Assembly: GCF_017744445.1 (NCBI RefSeq)
Contig: NZ_JAGIBH010000008.1
Location: 62,001-126,000 of the forward strand
From: Caulobacter sp.
Lineage (GTDB): Bacteria; Pseudomonadota; Alphaproteobacteria; Caulobacterales; Caulobacteraceae
Length of the DNA: 64,000 bases
Direction of reading: 5' to 3'
Part shown: positions 7,613 through 17,400 of the stretch, piece after piece
Layout of the letters: each line of letters begins with the position of its first letter
Numbering within the stretch: the first letter of the stretch is position 1
Translations under genes and position numbers: made by a program
Notes under the pieces: generated by a model
What the model saw: the letters and a program-made list of their open reading frames with translations, nothing else
What the model was told of the DNA's origin: nothing
Database searches by the model: none

Positions 7613-10288
7613 TCAGTAACGGAAGCGCAGGCCCGCGCTGAACAGCCGGTCGTTCTTGACGTGCGAGAGCAGGCGCTCCTTCACGGTCTGGTAGGTGTAG
7701 CCCTCGACGCCGTTCAGGTTCAGCGCTTCGAAGGTCACGGTCAGGCGCTCGTTGACGTCATAGCTGGCCGAGGCGTCCAGCTGGCCCACGGCCTTGGAGA
7801 AGATCGGCGAACCGGCGACGGTGCCGGTCAGGAACTTCGAACGCCAGTTGTAGGCCATGCGGGCCGAGAACCCGTACTTCTCGTAGAAGGCCACCAGGTT
7901 GTAGCTGTTCTTCGACAGGCCCTCGAGCGGCAGGGTGTCACCCGTGAACGGATCGGTATTCGGGGTAGTGCTGTCGATGAAGGTGTAGTTGGCCTGGACG
8001 CCCAGGCCGTCCAGCGGCGACGGCAGCTCGGTGAAGCTGTGCTGCAGGCCCAGTTCGAAGCCCTGCACCTCGCCGCTGTTGCCATTGCGCGGACGGCTGA
8101 GACGGAAGTCGTCGCGGCCCGGGAATTCCTTGTTCACGATGGTGATGTTGACGATCTCGTTGGCGATGAAGGCCGAAACGTCCTTCTTGAACACCGCGAT
8201 CGACAGCAGGTCCGACGGGCGGAAGTACCATTCCAGCGAGGCGTCGTACTGGGTGGCCCGGAATGGATCCAGGGTCGGGTTGCCCGAGCTGGCGGTCTGG
8301 AAGCCGTAGTTGATGCTGGTGGCGGCCTTCAGCTGGTCGGCGGCCGCGCGGGCGATCACCTTGGCGGCGGCCAGGCGCAGCACCAGGTCGTCGGTCAGGT
8401 TCACCTTGAAGTTCGCGCTGGGCAGGACGTCCGTGTACTTGTTCGGGTTGTCCTGCCAGGTCAGCGCGCCGGTCTTGTCGGGCAGGAAGGCGAACGAGTG
8501 GGAGTCCGTCTGGACCACTCGCACGCCGATATTGCCCGACCACGGCTTGCTGGTGATATTGCCCGACAGGTTGGCCTGGACGTAGCCGCCCCAGGTCTTT
8601 TCCTGCACGTCGTAATAGGTGGTGATGTTCTTGGCGATCGGGACCGACAGGCCCCAGGCGCTCATCAGCTGGTCCAGGCCCGGACCGTTGACGAAGCTGG
8701 AGGCATAGCCGGCCCAACTGCGCGGCAGGTCGCCGCCCAGGCCCGACAGGAAGTCGTTGCCGGTGGTCAGCGTGCCGGTGAAGGCGCCGGCCATCTGGCC
8801 CTGCATCGTCGAGACCGGGGTGTTGGTGAACTTGTTCGACAGCGAGTCGTCGTTCTGCTGGGCCAGGGTGCGCTTGGCGTAGCGCACGCCGCCCTTCACC
8901 GACTCCAGGATGCCCTTGTCGACGTCGTACTTGGCGTCGAAGCGGACGGCGTCCTCGTTGTTGGCCGTGTGGCGCGACTGCGGGACCACCGTGTTGACCT
9001 TGTAGTTGGAGAGGTCATTCAGGTTGAAGCTGGGCAGCTTGACGCTAGGCAGGTCGGCGCCGCTGGCGAAGTCGTAAGCGATCGTCGTGGTGCTGTTGCC
9101 CACCAGGGTCGGATAGACCACCAGCGGTACGCGGTTGCGGCCGCGCGCGATATTGGCCTTGCCGGTCACCTGCAGGCGATCGCTCAGGTCCCACTTCACG
9201 TCCAGCTGCGAGGTGTAGTTGGTCTGGTTGGTCGGCTCGACGAAGTTGTTGGTCAGCACATTGCCGTTGTTGACCGTGGCCGAGATCAGCGTGCCGTTCT
9301 CGTTGCGCTTGAAGACCGTCGTGTTGGCGCGGGCCTTGTCGACGTCCAGGCGCAGCAGGCGGTAGTCGTTGCGGTACTTGAAGCGGTTGTAGCTGTTGGT
9401 CCAGGTGAACTGCAGCGTCGAGGTCGGCGCCCATTGCAGCGTACCGACCGCGCCCAGGCGCTTGCGGTCCTGGGCCTGGCTGACGCTGCGCAGCTGGCGC
9501 GGACGCCACACTTCGTCGGGAGTCAGCGGGCCGCTGGTCGCGGTCTGGGCCACGCCGTCGCCATTGATGTCGCCCAGACCCACGCGGTCCCAGGCCAGGA
9601 CGTCGAACTCGTCCGAGCGCATCTTGCGCTCTTCGTACGAGACGTTCAGCAGCGCGCCGAAGCGGCCGATGCTGGTGTCCCACTTGTTGGAGACCAGGCC
9701 TGACAGGCGCGGATACTTGGCGTCGCGGAAGTCGGCATAGCCGCCCTGCACGCTGCCGGTGATCGTCAGGCCGTCCAGGTCCAGCGGCTTGCGGGTGACC
9801 AGGTTGATCGTGCCACCCAGGCCGCCTTCGATCATCTCGGCGCTGGGCGACTTGAACACCTGCAGTTGGCCGAACAGTTCCGACGGGATGCTTTCGAACG
9901 ACACGGCGCGGCCGGTGCCGTTGCCGGTCAGGGTCGAGCCGTCCAGCTCGAAGCGGATCTGGGTCAGGCCGCGGATGGCCACGCCCGAGCCCTCGCCGTT
10001 CGAGCGGCTGATCTGCACGCCGGTGATGCGCTGCAGGGACTCGGCGATGTTCTGGTCGGGCAGCTTGCCGATGTCCTCGGCCGAGATGGCGTCGACGATC
10101 TGGGCGGCGTCGCGCTTGACGGCCACGGCGTTGGCCAGCGACTTGCGGATGCCGCGCACCACGATCTCCTCGACCGAGGTATCCTGAGGAGCGGCGGCGG
10201 GCGCGGCCTCCTTGGCCAGGGCCGGGCCGGCGGTCACCAGGACGGCGGCAGAGCCGAGCAGCAGCCTGCGGATGTTCTGAGTAGTCAT
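7613..10288 (-). CDS. TonB-dependent outer-membrane receptor (sulfatase-linked)
   Basis: The 891-aa product has a signal peptide (LLLGSAAVLVTAGPALA), a TonB-box-like EEIVVRGIRKSLANA segment, a plug with SAEDIGKLPDQNIAESLQRI and GVAIRGLTQIRFELDG, and a barrel ending in LFSAGLRFRY, whose terminal aromatic residue suits BAM recognition. No STN domain is present. The ATG follows GGGGAGAACTAG. Two LacI-type operator copies lie 233-276 bp upstream, and the sulfatase gene follows on the same strand. By context it imports the sulfated substrate or its desulfated product; the family itself does not specify the cargo. Confidence 0.93.
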   Translation of the reverse strand: MTTQNIRRLLLGSAAVLVTAGPALAKEAAPAAAPQDTSVEEIVVRGIRKSLANAVAVKRDAAQIVDAISAEDIGKLPDQNIAESLQRITGVQISRSNGEGSGVAIRGLTQIRFELDGSTLTGNGTGRAVSFESIPSELFGQLQVFKSPSAEMIEGGLGGTINLVTRKPLDLDGLTITGSVQGGYADFRDAKYPRLSGLVSNKWDTSIGRFGALLNVSYEERKMRSDEFDVLAWDRVGLGDINGDGVAQTATSGPLTPDEVWRPRQLRSVSQAQDRKRLGAVGTLQWAPTSTLQFTWTNSYNRFKYRNDYRLLRLDVDKARANTTVFKRNENGTLISATVNNGNVLTNNFVEPTNQTNYTSQLDVKWDLSDRLQVTGKANIARGRNRVPLVVYPTLVGNSTTTIAYDFASGADLPSVKLPSFNLNDLSNYKVNTVVPQSRHTANNEDAVRFDAKYDVDKGILESVKGGVRYAKRTLAQQNDDSLSNKFTNTPVSTMQGQMAGAFTGTLTTGNDFLSGLGGDLPRSWAGYASSFVNGPGLDQLMSAWGLSVPIAKNITTYYDVQEKTWGGYVQANLSGNITSKPWSGNIGVRVVQTDSHSFAFLPDKTGALTWQDNPNKYTDVLPSANFKVNLTDDLVLRLAAAKVIARAAADQLKAATSINYGFQTASSGNPTLDPFRATQYDASLEWYFRPSDLLSIAVFKKDVSAFIANEIVNITIVNKEFPGRDDFRLSRPRNGNSGEVQGFELGLQHSFTELPSPLDGLGVQANYTFIDSTTPNTDPFTGDTLPLEGLSKNSYNLVAFYEKYGFSARMAYNWRSKFLTGTVAGSPIFSKAVGQLDASASYDVNERLTVTFEALNLNGVEGYTYQTVKERLLSHVKNDRLFSAGLRFRY

Positions 10289-10520
10289 CTAGTTCTCCCC
10301 GATCTTGTTGTTCTGGCCATCGCCTTGAGTTGGCGGCCTTACGCTTGGACACAGGTCATCGCGCGACGAACTCGCCTATTGGCGATCGCCTGAGCGGTCT
10401 GTTTCAGGAATGGGATTGCGGGTGAGCGCCGACCGGCGGTCCGTACTGGCGCCTATGCGGCGGCTGCCTTCACCACATCTTCTCCCCGCACCTCGTTCGT
10501 CTGTTATCGACGAGAAAACA

Positions 10521-10534
10521 TGACATCGATGTCA
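10521..10534. promoter_or_regulatory. LacI-family operator, copy 1
   Basis: TGACATCGATGTCA is a perfect 14-bp palindrome. It is identical to the copy in front of the formylglycine-generating enzyme gene and lies 30 bp from a second near-copy. LacI-family repressors usually bind even palindromes with a central CG, which this has. Confidence 0.85.
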
Positions 10535-10550
10535 GGTCAATCAAAAACAC

Positions 10551-10564
10551 TGACATCGTTGTCA
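10551..10564. promoter_or_regulatory. LacI-family operator, copy 2
   Basis: TGACATCGTTGTCA differs from the perfect palindrome at one base. It is spaced 30 bp centre to centre from copy 1, close to three helical turns, so two dimers could sit on the same face of the DNA. Confidence 0.8.
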
Positions 10565-10621
10565 GGTTACCAGACAGTCGCATGACGCGAGACCGTCTGT
10601 TTAGGGCAAAAGGCTTGTGAC

Positions 10622-11650
10622 TTAAGGGTTTGCCAGCACCGCGACGCTGTCGCGTTCGACCAGACCGTGGGCCAGGCAATGGCCGCCGCTGGCCGCTTCG
10701 TCGCCCGGCGGGGTCAGCAGCAGGTCGACGGCCATGGCCCCCATCTCGATGACCGGCTGTCGAATCGTGGTCAGGCCCGGCGAATAGATCTGGGCCGCCG
10801 GGGCGTCGTCGAACCCCACCACCGACAGGTCGCCGGGCACGCTCAGACCCTGCTTCGAAGCCGCGACGATGGCGCCGAAGGCCATGGCGTCGTTGGCGGC
10901 GAAGATGGCGGTCGGCCGCCCCTCGCCGCTCAGCAAGGTCCGGGCGGCGTCCTGGCCGGAGGGAAACTGGAAGTTGCCGTCGACGATCCAGTCCTCGCGC
11001 GGCGCCAGGCCCCGCTCGGCAAGCGCGTCGCGGAAACCCTCGAAACGCAGCCGCGCCGAGCTGTGGGTCGCCTGCCCCCGGATGAAGCCGATGTCGGTGT
11101 GGCCCCTGTCCAGCAGGTACGTGGTCATCTCGTGGGCCGCCGCACGCTCGTCGATATGGACATAGGGCGAGCGCTCCGGATCCCGATCCGGCGAGATCCG
11201 CACATAGGGGATGTCCAGGTCGTCCAGGACCTTCAGCACCTCGGCGTTGTCGCACAGCGGCGGGGTCAGCAGCACGCCGTCCAGGCGCAGGGCGGTGATG
11301 CTGGCCGTCAGCTCGGTGGTCCAGTTGACCGCCTTGATGTCGACCGGCTCGACCACCAGGTGACAGCCGCGCAGCCGCGCCCGCTTCAGAGCGCCCAACT
11401 GAACGTCGCCGGCATAGTGCGAACTGGGGTTATCCAGGACCAGGCCCAGCAGGTACGAGCGCGAGCCCGACAGGCTGCGGGCGGCGGCGTTGGGGCGATA
11501 GTTTAGCGCCTTGATCGCGGCCAGGACCTTCTCGCGGACCTCCTCGCGCACCCAGCGCTCGCCGTTATGGACGCGGGACACCGTCTTGGGCGAGACGCCG
11601 GCATACTCGGCCACGTCCTTGATGCTGGCCCCTTTGGTCCGTTCCGTCAC
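10622..11650 (-). CDS. LacI-family transcriptional repressor
   Basis: The 342-aa product opens with a LacI helix-turn-helix (SIKDVAEYAGVSPKTVSRV) and the hinge-type segment NYRPNAAARSLSG. It continues with a periplasmic-binding-protein-like sensor domain (for example FAANDAMAFGAI and VVGFDDAPAAQIYSPGLTTI). I chose the GTG at 11648-11650 because it puts the DNA-binding helix at the usual distance from the N-terminus; an upstream GTG at 11701 would add 17 residues. Palindromes fitting its family lie on both sides of the gene: two towards the receptor/sulfatase genes and one in front of the divergent formylglycine-generating enzyme gene. It probably represses both until a sugar-like inducer, perhaps released from a sulfated glycan, binds. 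Confidence 0.92.
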   Translation of the reverse strand: MTERTKGASIKDVAEYAGVSPKTVSRVHNGERWVREEVREKVLAAIKALNYRPNAAARSLSGSRSYLLGLVLDNPSSHYAGDVQLGALKRARLRGCHLVVEPVDIKAVNWTTELTASITALRLDGVLLTPPLCDNAEVLKVLDDLDIPYVRISPDRDPERSPYVHIDERAAAHEMTTYLLDRGHTDIGFIRGQATHSSARLRFEGFRDALAERGLAPREDWIVDGNFQFPSGQDAARTLLSGEGRPTAIFAANDAMAFGAIVAASKQGLSVPGDLSVVGFDDAPAAQIYSPGLTTIRQPVIEMGAMAVDLLLTPPGDEAASGGHCLAHGLVERDSVAVLANP

Positions 11651-11722
11651 ACGCCTGCTCTCAACCCTTTGGCCCGAAGGCCCCTGCGCCTGCAATGTCA
11701 CGAGACGACATCGAGGGCATTA

Positions 11723-11751
11723 TTGACATCGATGTCAGTGACCTGAATATC
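11723..11751 (+). promoter_or_regulatory. Predicted sigma-70-type promoter of the formylglycine-generating enzyme gene
   Basis: TTGACA (11723-11728), a 17-bp spacer and AATATC (11746-11751) form a promoter-like pair. The -35 hexamer is perfect; the -10 is weak. Transcription would start close to the ATG at 11758, implying a leaderless or nearly leaderless message. This is inference from spacing only. Confidence 0.45.
11724..11737. promoter_or_regulatory. LacI-family operator, copy 3
   Basis: This is a second perfect TGACATCGATGTCA, lying between the LacI gene and the formylglycine-generating enzyme gene. It overlaps the putative -35 element of the latter, so bound repressor would block RNA polymerase directly and could also affect the repressor's own expression. 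Confidence 0.85.
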
Positions 11752-11757
11752 CACGCC

Positions 11758-12690
11758 ATGCAAGTCGTCCCGCCCATCGACGATCATCCCGGAATGCGGC
11801 TTGTGCGTGGCGGCGGCTTCGCGATGGGCTCGGACGACTTCTACGCCGACGAGAAACCGGTTCGCCGCGTGACCGTCGGCGATTTCCTGATGGACGCGAC
11901 GCCAGTCACCAACGCCCAGTTCGCCGCCTTCGTCGCCGTCACCGGACACGTCACCCAGGCGGAGATCGCGCCGGATCCGCGCGACTATCCCGGAATGCAT
12001 CCGGACGACGCCGTCGCCGGCTCGATTGTGTTCGTGCCTCCGCCGGGTCCGGTGCAGGTTCCTGGCCCGCCGGTGTGGTGGCAGTTCGTCCACGGCGCGG
12101 ACTGGCGGCGTCCGCAGGGCCCCGGCAGCGACCTGACCGGCCTCGAGGACCACCCCGTCGTCCATGTCGGCGTCGAGGACGCCCAGGCCTATGCCGCCTG
12201 GGCCGGCAAGGTCCTGCCGACCGAGGCCGAGTGGGAATACGCCGCGCGCGGCGGGCTGGACGGCGCGACCTATGCCTGGGGCGAGGACCTCGAGCCCGAC
12301 GGTCAGCCGATGGCCAAGATCTGGGCCGGCGACTTCCCGCACCGAAACCTGGCCCCGCCGGGCCTGGAGCACACCGCGCCGGTCGGCTCCTACCCCGCCA
12401 ACGACCACGGCCTGTTCGACATGATCGGCAATGTCTGGGAGTGGACCGCCGACTGGTACGCCGCCACGCCGCCGGCCGCCAGCTGCTGCGGAACGCCGGC
12501 CAAGGTCTCGGCCGAAGACAGTGTCGACGCCGCCTCCCCCACGCCCTGGACACCGCGTCGGGTGATCAAGGGCGGCTCGCACCTGTGCGCGCCCAGCTAC
12601 TGCCAGCGCTACCGCCCCGCCGCCCGCTTCGCCCAGCCGATCGACACCACGACCTCGCACCTGGGCTTCCGCTGCGTGGTGCGGCTTTAG
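11758..12690 (+). CDS. Formylglycine-generating enzyme (SUMF1-type sulfatase activator)
   Basis: The 310-aa product has the FGE fold signature from its N-terminus (RLVRGGGFAMGSDDFYADEK) to its C-terminus. LPTEAEWEYAARGG and NVWEWTADWY are family motifs. The copper/thiol active site is visible as HLCAPSYC followed by QRYRPAAR, giving cysteines at about 277 and 282. FGE oxidises the cysteine of a CxPxR motif to formylglycine, the nucleophile of sulfatases, so the sulfatase at 6154-7518 is the obvious client. The open frame extends to an ATG at 11695, but that start would put the operator and promoter inside the gene; M at 11758, or at 11794, is more likely. No signal peptide is evident, so modification should occur in the cytoplasm before export. 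Confidence 0.92.
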   Translation: MQVVPPIDDHPGMRLVRGGGFAMGSDDFYADEKPVRRVTVGDFLMDATPVTNAQFAAFVAVTGHVTQAEIAPDPRDYPGMHPDDAVAGSIVFVPPPGPVQVPGPPVWWQFVHGADWRRPQGPGSDLTGLEDHPVVHVGVEDAQAYAAWAGKVLPTEAEWEYAARGGLDGATYAWGEDLEPDGQPMAKIWAGDFPHRNLAPPGLEHTAPVGSYPANDHGLFDMIGNVWEWTADWYAATPPAASCCGTPAKVSAEDSVDAASPTPWTPRRVIKGGSHLCAPSYCQRYRPAARFAQPIDTTTSHLGFRCVVRL

Positions 12691-13849
12691 CGCTTGAGCG
12701 CTTCCAGGGCGGCGACCAGCACGGGATCGTCCTTCCGCGCCCGGCCATCCAGGGCGACGGCGACATCTGGCGACACGCCCTGCCCCTCCAGCCGCCGACC
12801 GCTCGCGCCGAGGAATGCGCTGACCGGAACCATGATCGAGCCGCCGTCCGGCATCGGATAGGTCTCGGCTTCTTCCACTGCGCCTTGCGTCCGCTGGCCG
12901 ACCAGAACACCGCGCCGATGATGCTGGACGGCGTCGGCCAGCACCTCGGCCGCGCTGGCCGAACCGGCGCCGACCAGCACCGCCAGGCGTCCTTTGAAGA
13001 CCTGCCGCCCAGGCTTCGAAATCAAAGGCTTGCGGCTACCAGCTAGGCTGTAACCGACCTCCAGCTTTCGCTCGAACAGCGCGCCGGCGAAGCGCTGGAG
13101 CTCGACGACGAAGCCGCCGCTGTTGCCCCGCAGATCGAGCACCACAGCCCCGACGCCCATGGTTTCCAGCCGCTCGATCGCCCAGTCGATACTGGCCTGA
13201 TCGGGTGGTCGAAGCGCAGATAGAAGACGCCCGGCGACAACTCCCGGAACTGTCGTGAGGCCTCGGCCTTCTCGGCTCTGTAGAGGAAACTCACCCGCTG
13301 AGGCGATCCGCCGACGGCTTGAAAAACACCGTCAAAACTCATGACGCCGCCACCAACCGGGCGGCGATACATCTCGACCATCATCGCGCCCGGACCGATA
13401 CCGGCCTGCTGCAACGGCGAGCCTCCGTCGACGACGATGACCGGCATCCCTTGAGCGCCGAACTTGAATTGGAAGCCCAAGCCGTCCCGCACCTCCCCTT
13501 CGGCGGCCAGCGGCGGAGGTGTGGCGGCCACCTTCTTGACGGCGACCGGATCAACCGGTGGATTGGCCCCGACGTGGCTTCCGCCCAGCGTCTGCATCAT
13601 CGGCCGCAGGACAACCCAATAGAGCTCCATCTTCGAGCCCGCCCGCGCAGCCTTGTCGCGATATTCCGCCCGCAGCTGCTTCCAGCGCGCCCGGTTTCGC
13701 TCACGGTCGAAATAGTGGCGGTCCACGGTCGTCCAGGCCGCGTCGAAAACGTCCAGATTCGTCGGCGGCCGCGACGGCGCCGAGCGCACGGCCGCTACGC
13801 CCAGCGCGAGCACCAACAGGGTCGCGCTCACGACCAACAGCTTCTTCAC
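12687..13849 (-). pseudogene. S41-family (C-terminal processing) peptidase, broken by a one-base frameshift
   Basis: Two overlapping frames together encode one S41-like protein. The first has a signal anchor (KKLLVVSATLLVLALGVAA), then a PDZ-like part with GLGFQFKFGAQGMPVIVVDG. Homology-like sequence continues in another frame from about 13202, with VLDLRGNSGG and GSASAAEVLADA, which carries the presumed catalytic serine. Restoring a single G in the CACCCGATCAGG stretch (minus strand, near 13202) joins YLRFDHP to a plausible DQASIDWAIERLETMGVG continuation. The GTG start follows GGGGGAG. It overlaps the end of the convergent FGE gene. It could be a real pseudogene or a sequencing error. The K of the usual S41A Ser/Lys dyad is not obvious after the serine. 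Confidence 0.8.
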
Positions 13850-13909
13850 GCCCACTCCCCCGGCAGATGCTGCGCGCACCTTGCCCTGGCCAGTAGCGTT
13901 AGAGCAATC

Positions 13910-14395
13910 TCAAGTTGCGAGACGCGCCGAGACTACGTCGGCCAGGGACGACAAGGTCGCCGACAGGATCTGGTCGAACGGCCGGGGCTGCAGATCCACC
14001 ACGCAGACCGTGCCCAGCAGCCAGCCATCGGCGTCGCGCACAGGTGCGCCGGCATAGAAGCAGACATACGGTGCGCCGGTCACGAACGGGTTGTCGAACA
14101 CCCGCGGATCGTCACGCGTATCCTCGATCCACAGCAGGCTCCGGTAGTCCAGGCAGTGGCTGCAGAACGAGACGGCGCGCGGCGTCTCGGCGATGTCGAC
14201 GCCCGCTCGGCCTTTGTAGAACTGCCGGTCCTGACCCACGAAGGTGACCATGCCGGCCGTGGCTCCGAACAGGGTCTTGGCCGCCTCGGCGATGCGGTCG
14301 AATTCCGGGTCGCGCGCGGTCTCGAGCACCGAGCTGCGGACCAGGGCCGCCAGTCGCAGCAGCTCCTCGTGGTCGGTCTGGGTCAGCATTTTCAT
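13910..14395 (-). CDS. GAF-domain protein
   Basis: The 161-aa product is almost entirely one GAF domain (about residues 25-155). It carries the characteristic FCSHCLDYRSLLWIEDTRDD and GAPVRDADGWLLGTVCVVD segments. Such stand-alone GAF proteins bind small molecules or sense redox state, and some resemble free methionine sulfoxide reductases; the paired FCSHC cysteines are compatible with redox chemistry but do not prove it. The ATG at 14395 follows GAGGAGACGCCC. The gene begins 26 bp after the large DUF11/barrel gene on the same strand, so it is probably the last gene of that operon. Its link to a surface system is unexplained. Confidence 0.75.
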   Translation of the reverse strand: MKMLTQTDHEELLRLAALVRSSVLETARDPEFDRIAEAAKTLFGATAGMVTFVGQDRQFYKGRAGVDIAETPRAVSFCSHCLDYRSLLWIEDTRDDPRVFDNPFVTGAPYVCFYAGAPVRDADGWLLGTVCVVDLQPRPFDQILSATLSSLADVVSARLAT

Positions 14396-14421
14396 GGGCG
14401 TCTCCTCTTGTTGTCGTTGGC

Positions 14422-17400
14422 TCAACGGCGCGAGCCCAGCAGGCCGCCGAAGGTGTTCTGGTCGAACTTCACCCGCGCCGTGACGTAGAAGCCCTGGCGG
14501 CTGTAGTTGGCCGAGGCGAAGTCGGGATCGTGGTAGCCGACGGCGTTCCAGCCGATGCTCATCCAGGTGTTCTCGGCCGGCGAGATCCCGACCGACGGAC
14601 CGATGGCGTAGGCCGTGCCGCCCATCCTGCCGGCGTGGCGCAGCGACAGGTTCACGCCCAGGTCGATCTTGCGGGTCAGGTCGAAGCGCGCCTCGGCGCC
14701 GATGACCTGCACGAAATTGGTCCGCGCCTCGCCCTCGAAACGGGCGCGCACCAGCTTGGCGCCGTGATAGAGGCTGGCCTGCACGGCGCCCGGCGTGTGG
14801 TCGCCGCGATCACTGTCGAAATTGACCGCCAGGTTGTTGATCAGCTTGCCGGTGACGCCCGCGCCCCGCGCGGTGGCGCCGTAGCCGGCGGTCCCCTGCC
14901 CCTGGACAATGCCGTGAGCTTCCTCGCGGCGGACCTCCAGCTTGTCGAGCACCGACCAGCGGCTGTCCAGCGGACGCCAGGCCAGCGAACCGGCGACCTC
15001 GGCTCCGCGCGAGATGGCGCCGTCTTTGGCCTTGGTCTCGTCGGCGCGGACGGTGACGGCGGCGGTGACGCCCTCGCGCAGCTGGCGCAGATAGGCGCCG
15101 CGCACCGCCCAGCTGTCGGTCTTGTCGCCGCGCCGGGCCTCGACGCGACCGTTCCAGCTCCAGATGTCGGCGCGATAGGCCGCGCCCAGGCTGACGGCGG
15201 TGTAGTCTTCGGTGGCCAGCGCCGCGCCCGTCGCTTTCGTGGCGACGGTGTTGGGATCCGGCGCCTTGCCCGCCAGGGTGCTGGCGGAGTCGATCGAGGC
15301 GTCCAAGGTCCAGCCGCCCTTCAGCTGGACGCTCTGGACCAGACCTAGCTGGGCATAGGTGCGCGGGCCGAAGGCCGCCAGTTCCTGGCGGTTCAGGGCG
15401 CTGGTCAGGCGCGCGCCTTTCCAGGGGGAGACTTCGACGCCGCCGCCCGTGATGGCCGCCTTGTAGCCCGTGCCCTTGATGATCTCGCGGCTGGCCAGGA
15501 CACGCACGCGCTCACTGACCACATAGGTCGCGCCCAGGCGGCGGCGGACCGGGAAGTCCAGGCTCTCGGCGTCGCCCAGGGCGAAGTCCGACGACGCCGT
15601 GACCTGCAGCTTGCGGTTCAGGAAGTCGCGGCCGGCGGTCAGGGTCAGCAGGTCCGAGCGGACCGCCGCGCCCTTCTCGGGCGTATCGTGCGCCGACTTC
15701 ACGCCCGCGCCCAGGCGCAGGGCGTCCAGTTGGTAGTCCACGCGAGCGTCGACCACGTCGCGGACGTCGCCGCTGTCCAGGTAGCTTTCGTGATAGGCCG
15801 AGACGTTCAGCGACAGGCGCTGGGTCAGGCGGGCCTTGCCGTCGACGCCGACCTTGCGCGCGCCCAGCTCGGCCAGGTTCTGCTGGCCGAGGCCAAAGGC
15901 CTTGCCGGCCTGGCGGGCATAGCCCAGCACGTCGAAGCGGGCCGAATGGTGCTCGATCTCGGCGATCCAGGCTTCCTGGCGGCCGGTCTGGACCGACTGG
16001 CTGGTGGCGGCCTCCAGGCGCACCTCGGTGTCGGCGCGCGGACGCAGGGTCAGGTCGGCGGCGACCAGGTCGGTGTCGCTTTGAGCCGCACCGGGGCGAC
16101 CGTGCAGATAGGTGACGCCGGCGCGGGCCTTGCCCTTCAGCAGGTTGGCGGCGACGCGGGTCCCGATCTCGGTGTTCTTTTCGCCGCTGCCCAGGATCTC
16201 GTAGTTGGCGACGATGACATTGGGATTCAGGTCGGCGTCACGGCTGGCGATGGGGTCGCGGAAGGTCAGCGCGCCGGTCGTGTAGTCGATGTCGTAGTCG
16301 ACATAGCGCGTCATAGCGCGCGCGCTCAGCACCCGCTCGGCCCGCAGGCGGTCGCGGGTCTCGAGGGTGACGGTCTCGGTGTTGGGCACGATGTCCCGGC
16401 GCGACAGCTGGTACAGGCTGGCCAGGCCCGAGCCCGGCAGTTCGTCGCGCACGTGGTCCTGCTCGGTCTGCGCCACGAAGCCCGCGACGCTGACCACCTT
16501 GCCCTGCCGCTCGAACTTCAAGCCGTTCAGCGTGCGGTCCGAACGGCCCAGGCGGGTGGCGTCGAAGCCGGTCTGGAAGTCGCCGAACAGGGCGTAGAAG
16601 GCCTTGCGCTCCAGGCGGACATACAGCTTGCGCTGGCTGGCGGCGTCGTAGGCCTGGCCCGAGCCGTCGCCATAGACGGTGTAGTAGCGGTCCGGGTCGA
16701 TGCCGTAGGTCAGGCCGCGCTCGGGATCGGGCGAGCTCTTGCTGTCATAGGCCATGGTCAGCAGCCACGAGCCCCGGACCCGGCCCTTGGCGTAGAAGGC
16801 CAACTGGCCGTCGACCATGGTCTTGTCGCGGTCCTTGCGGGCCAGCGGCGCGCTGTGGCGAGACAGGGTGTTGTAGCCCGCGGTACCGGCCGCGAAGCCG
16901 ACGACGATCCAGTCCTGGCGCGCGGCGCTGAGCCAGGCGCGGACCTCGGCCGGCGCGGCCTGGTCCAGGCCCGGCAGCTTGAAGCGCAGCACGGCCGAAC
17001 CGGCCTTGGTGGTCGGGGCCAGGGTGATCAGGGCGACGCCGTCCTGGCCGGTCACGCGCCAGGTCGAGCCACGTCCGGCTTCGCCCGCCAGGCGTTGATC
17101 CGACTGGGGATCGGGCGCGAGCGCATAGGGCTCGGCGACTTCGACAGTCCCCATCGTGCCGGGACGCACCGGGTTACCGAAACGGTCGGTGAAGCGCACG
17201 GCCACGACCGGACCATCCAGACCATCGGCGGTCAGGCGCGAAGCCTCCGCGACCAGGGCGGCCTTGGCCGGCGTGTTGGCGTAGGCGACCTCGCGCTTGA
17301 GCTCAGCAACCACGTCGCCGCGGCCGTTGGTAATGGTCGCGACCAGCAGGTTCGCGCCTTCGACCAGCGGCACGCCGCGCCACATCGAGACGGCCATGGA

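Larger units (their letters stand above)
10289..10621. other. Intergenic region upstream of the receptor gene, with paired operators and long leader
   Basis: These 333 bases hold no convincing gene. The two operator copies are at the LacI side (10521-10564), leaving more than 200 bases before the receptor start, so either the leader is long or the promoter lies closer than the operators. TTGACC on the minus strand at 10535-10540 could be a -35 element overlapping the operator, but I see no convincing -10 box. Confidence 0.5.

Noticed and set aside
7583-9703. 706-aa plus-strand open frame opposite the second receptor
   Set aside because: Antisense shadow of the receptor reading frame with no signal or family feature.
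12687-13160. Loss of the S41 catalytic lysine as proof of inactivity
   Set aside because: Some S41 subfamilies use other residues, so absence of an obvious GK motif does not show inactivity; the frameshift is the firmer evidence.
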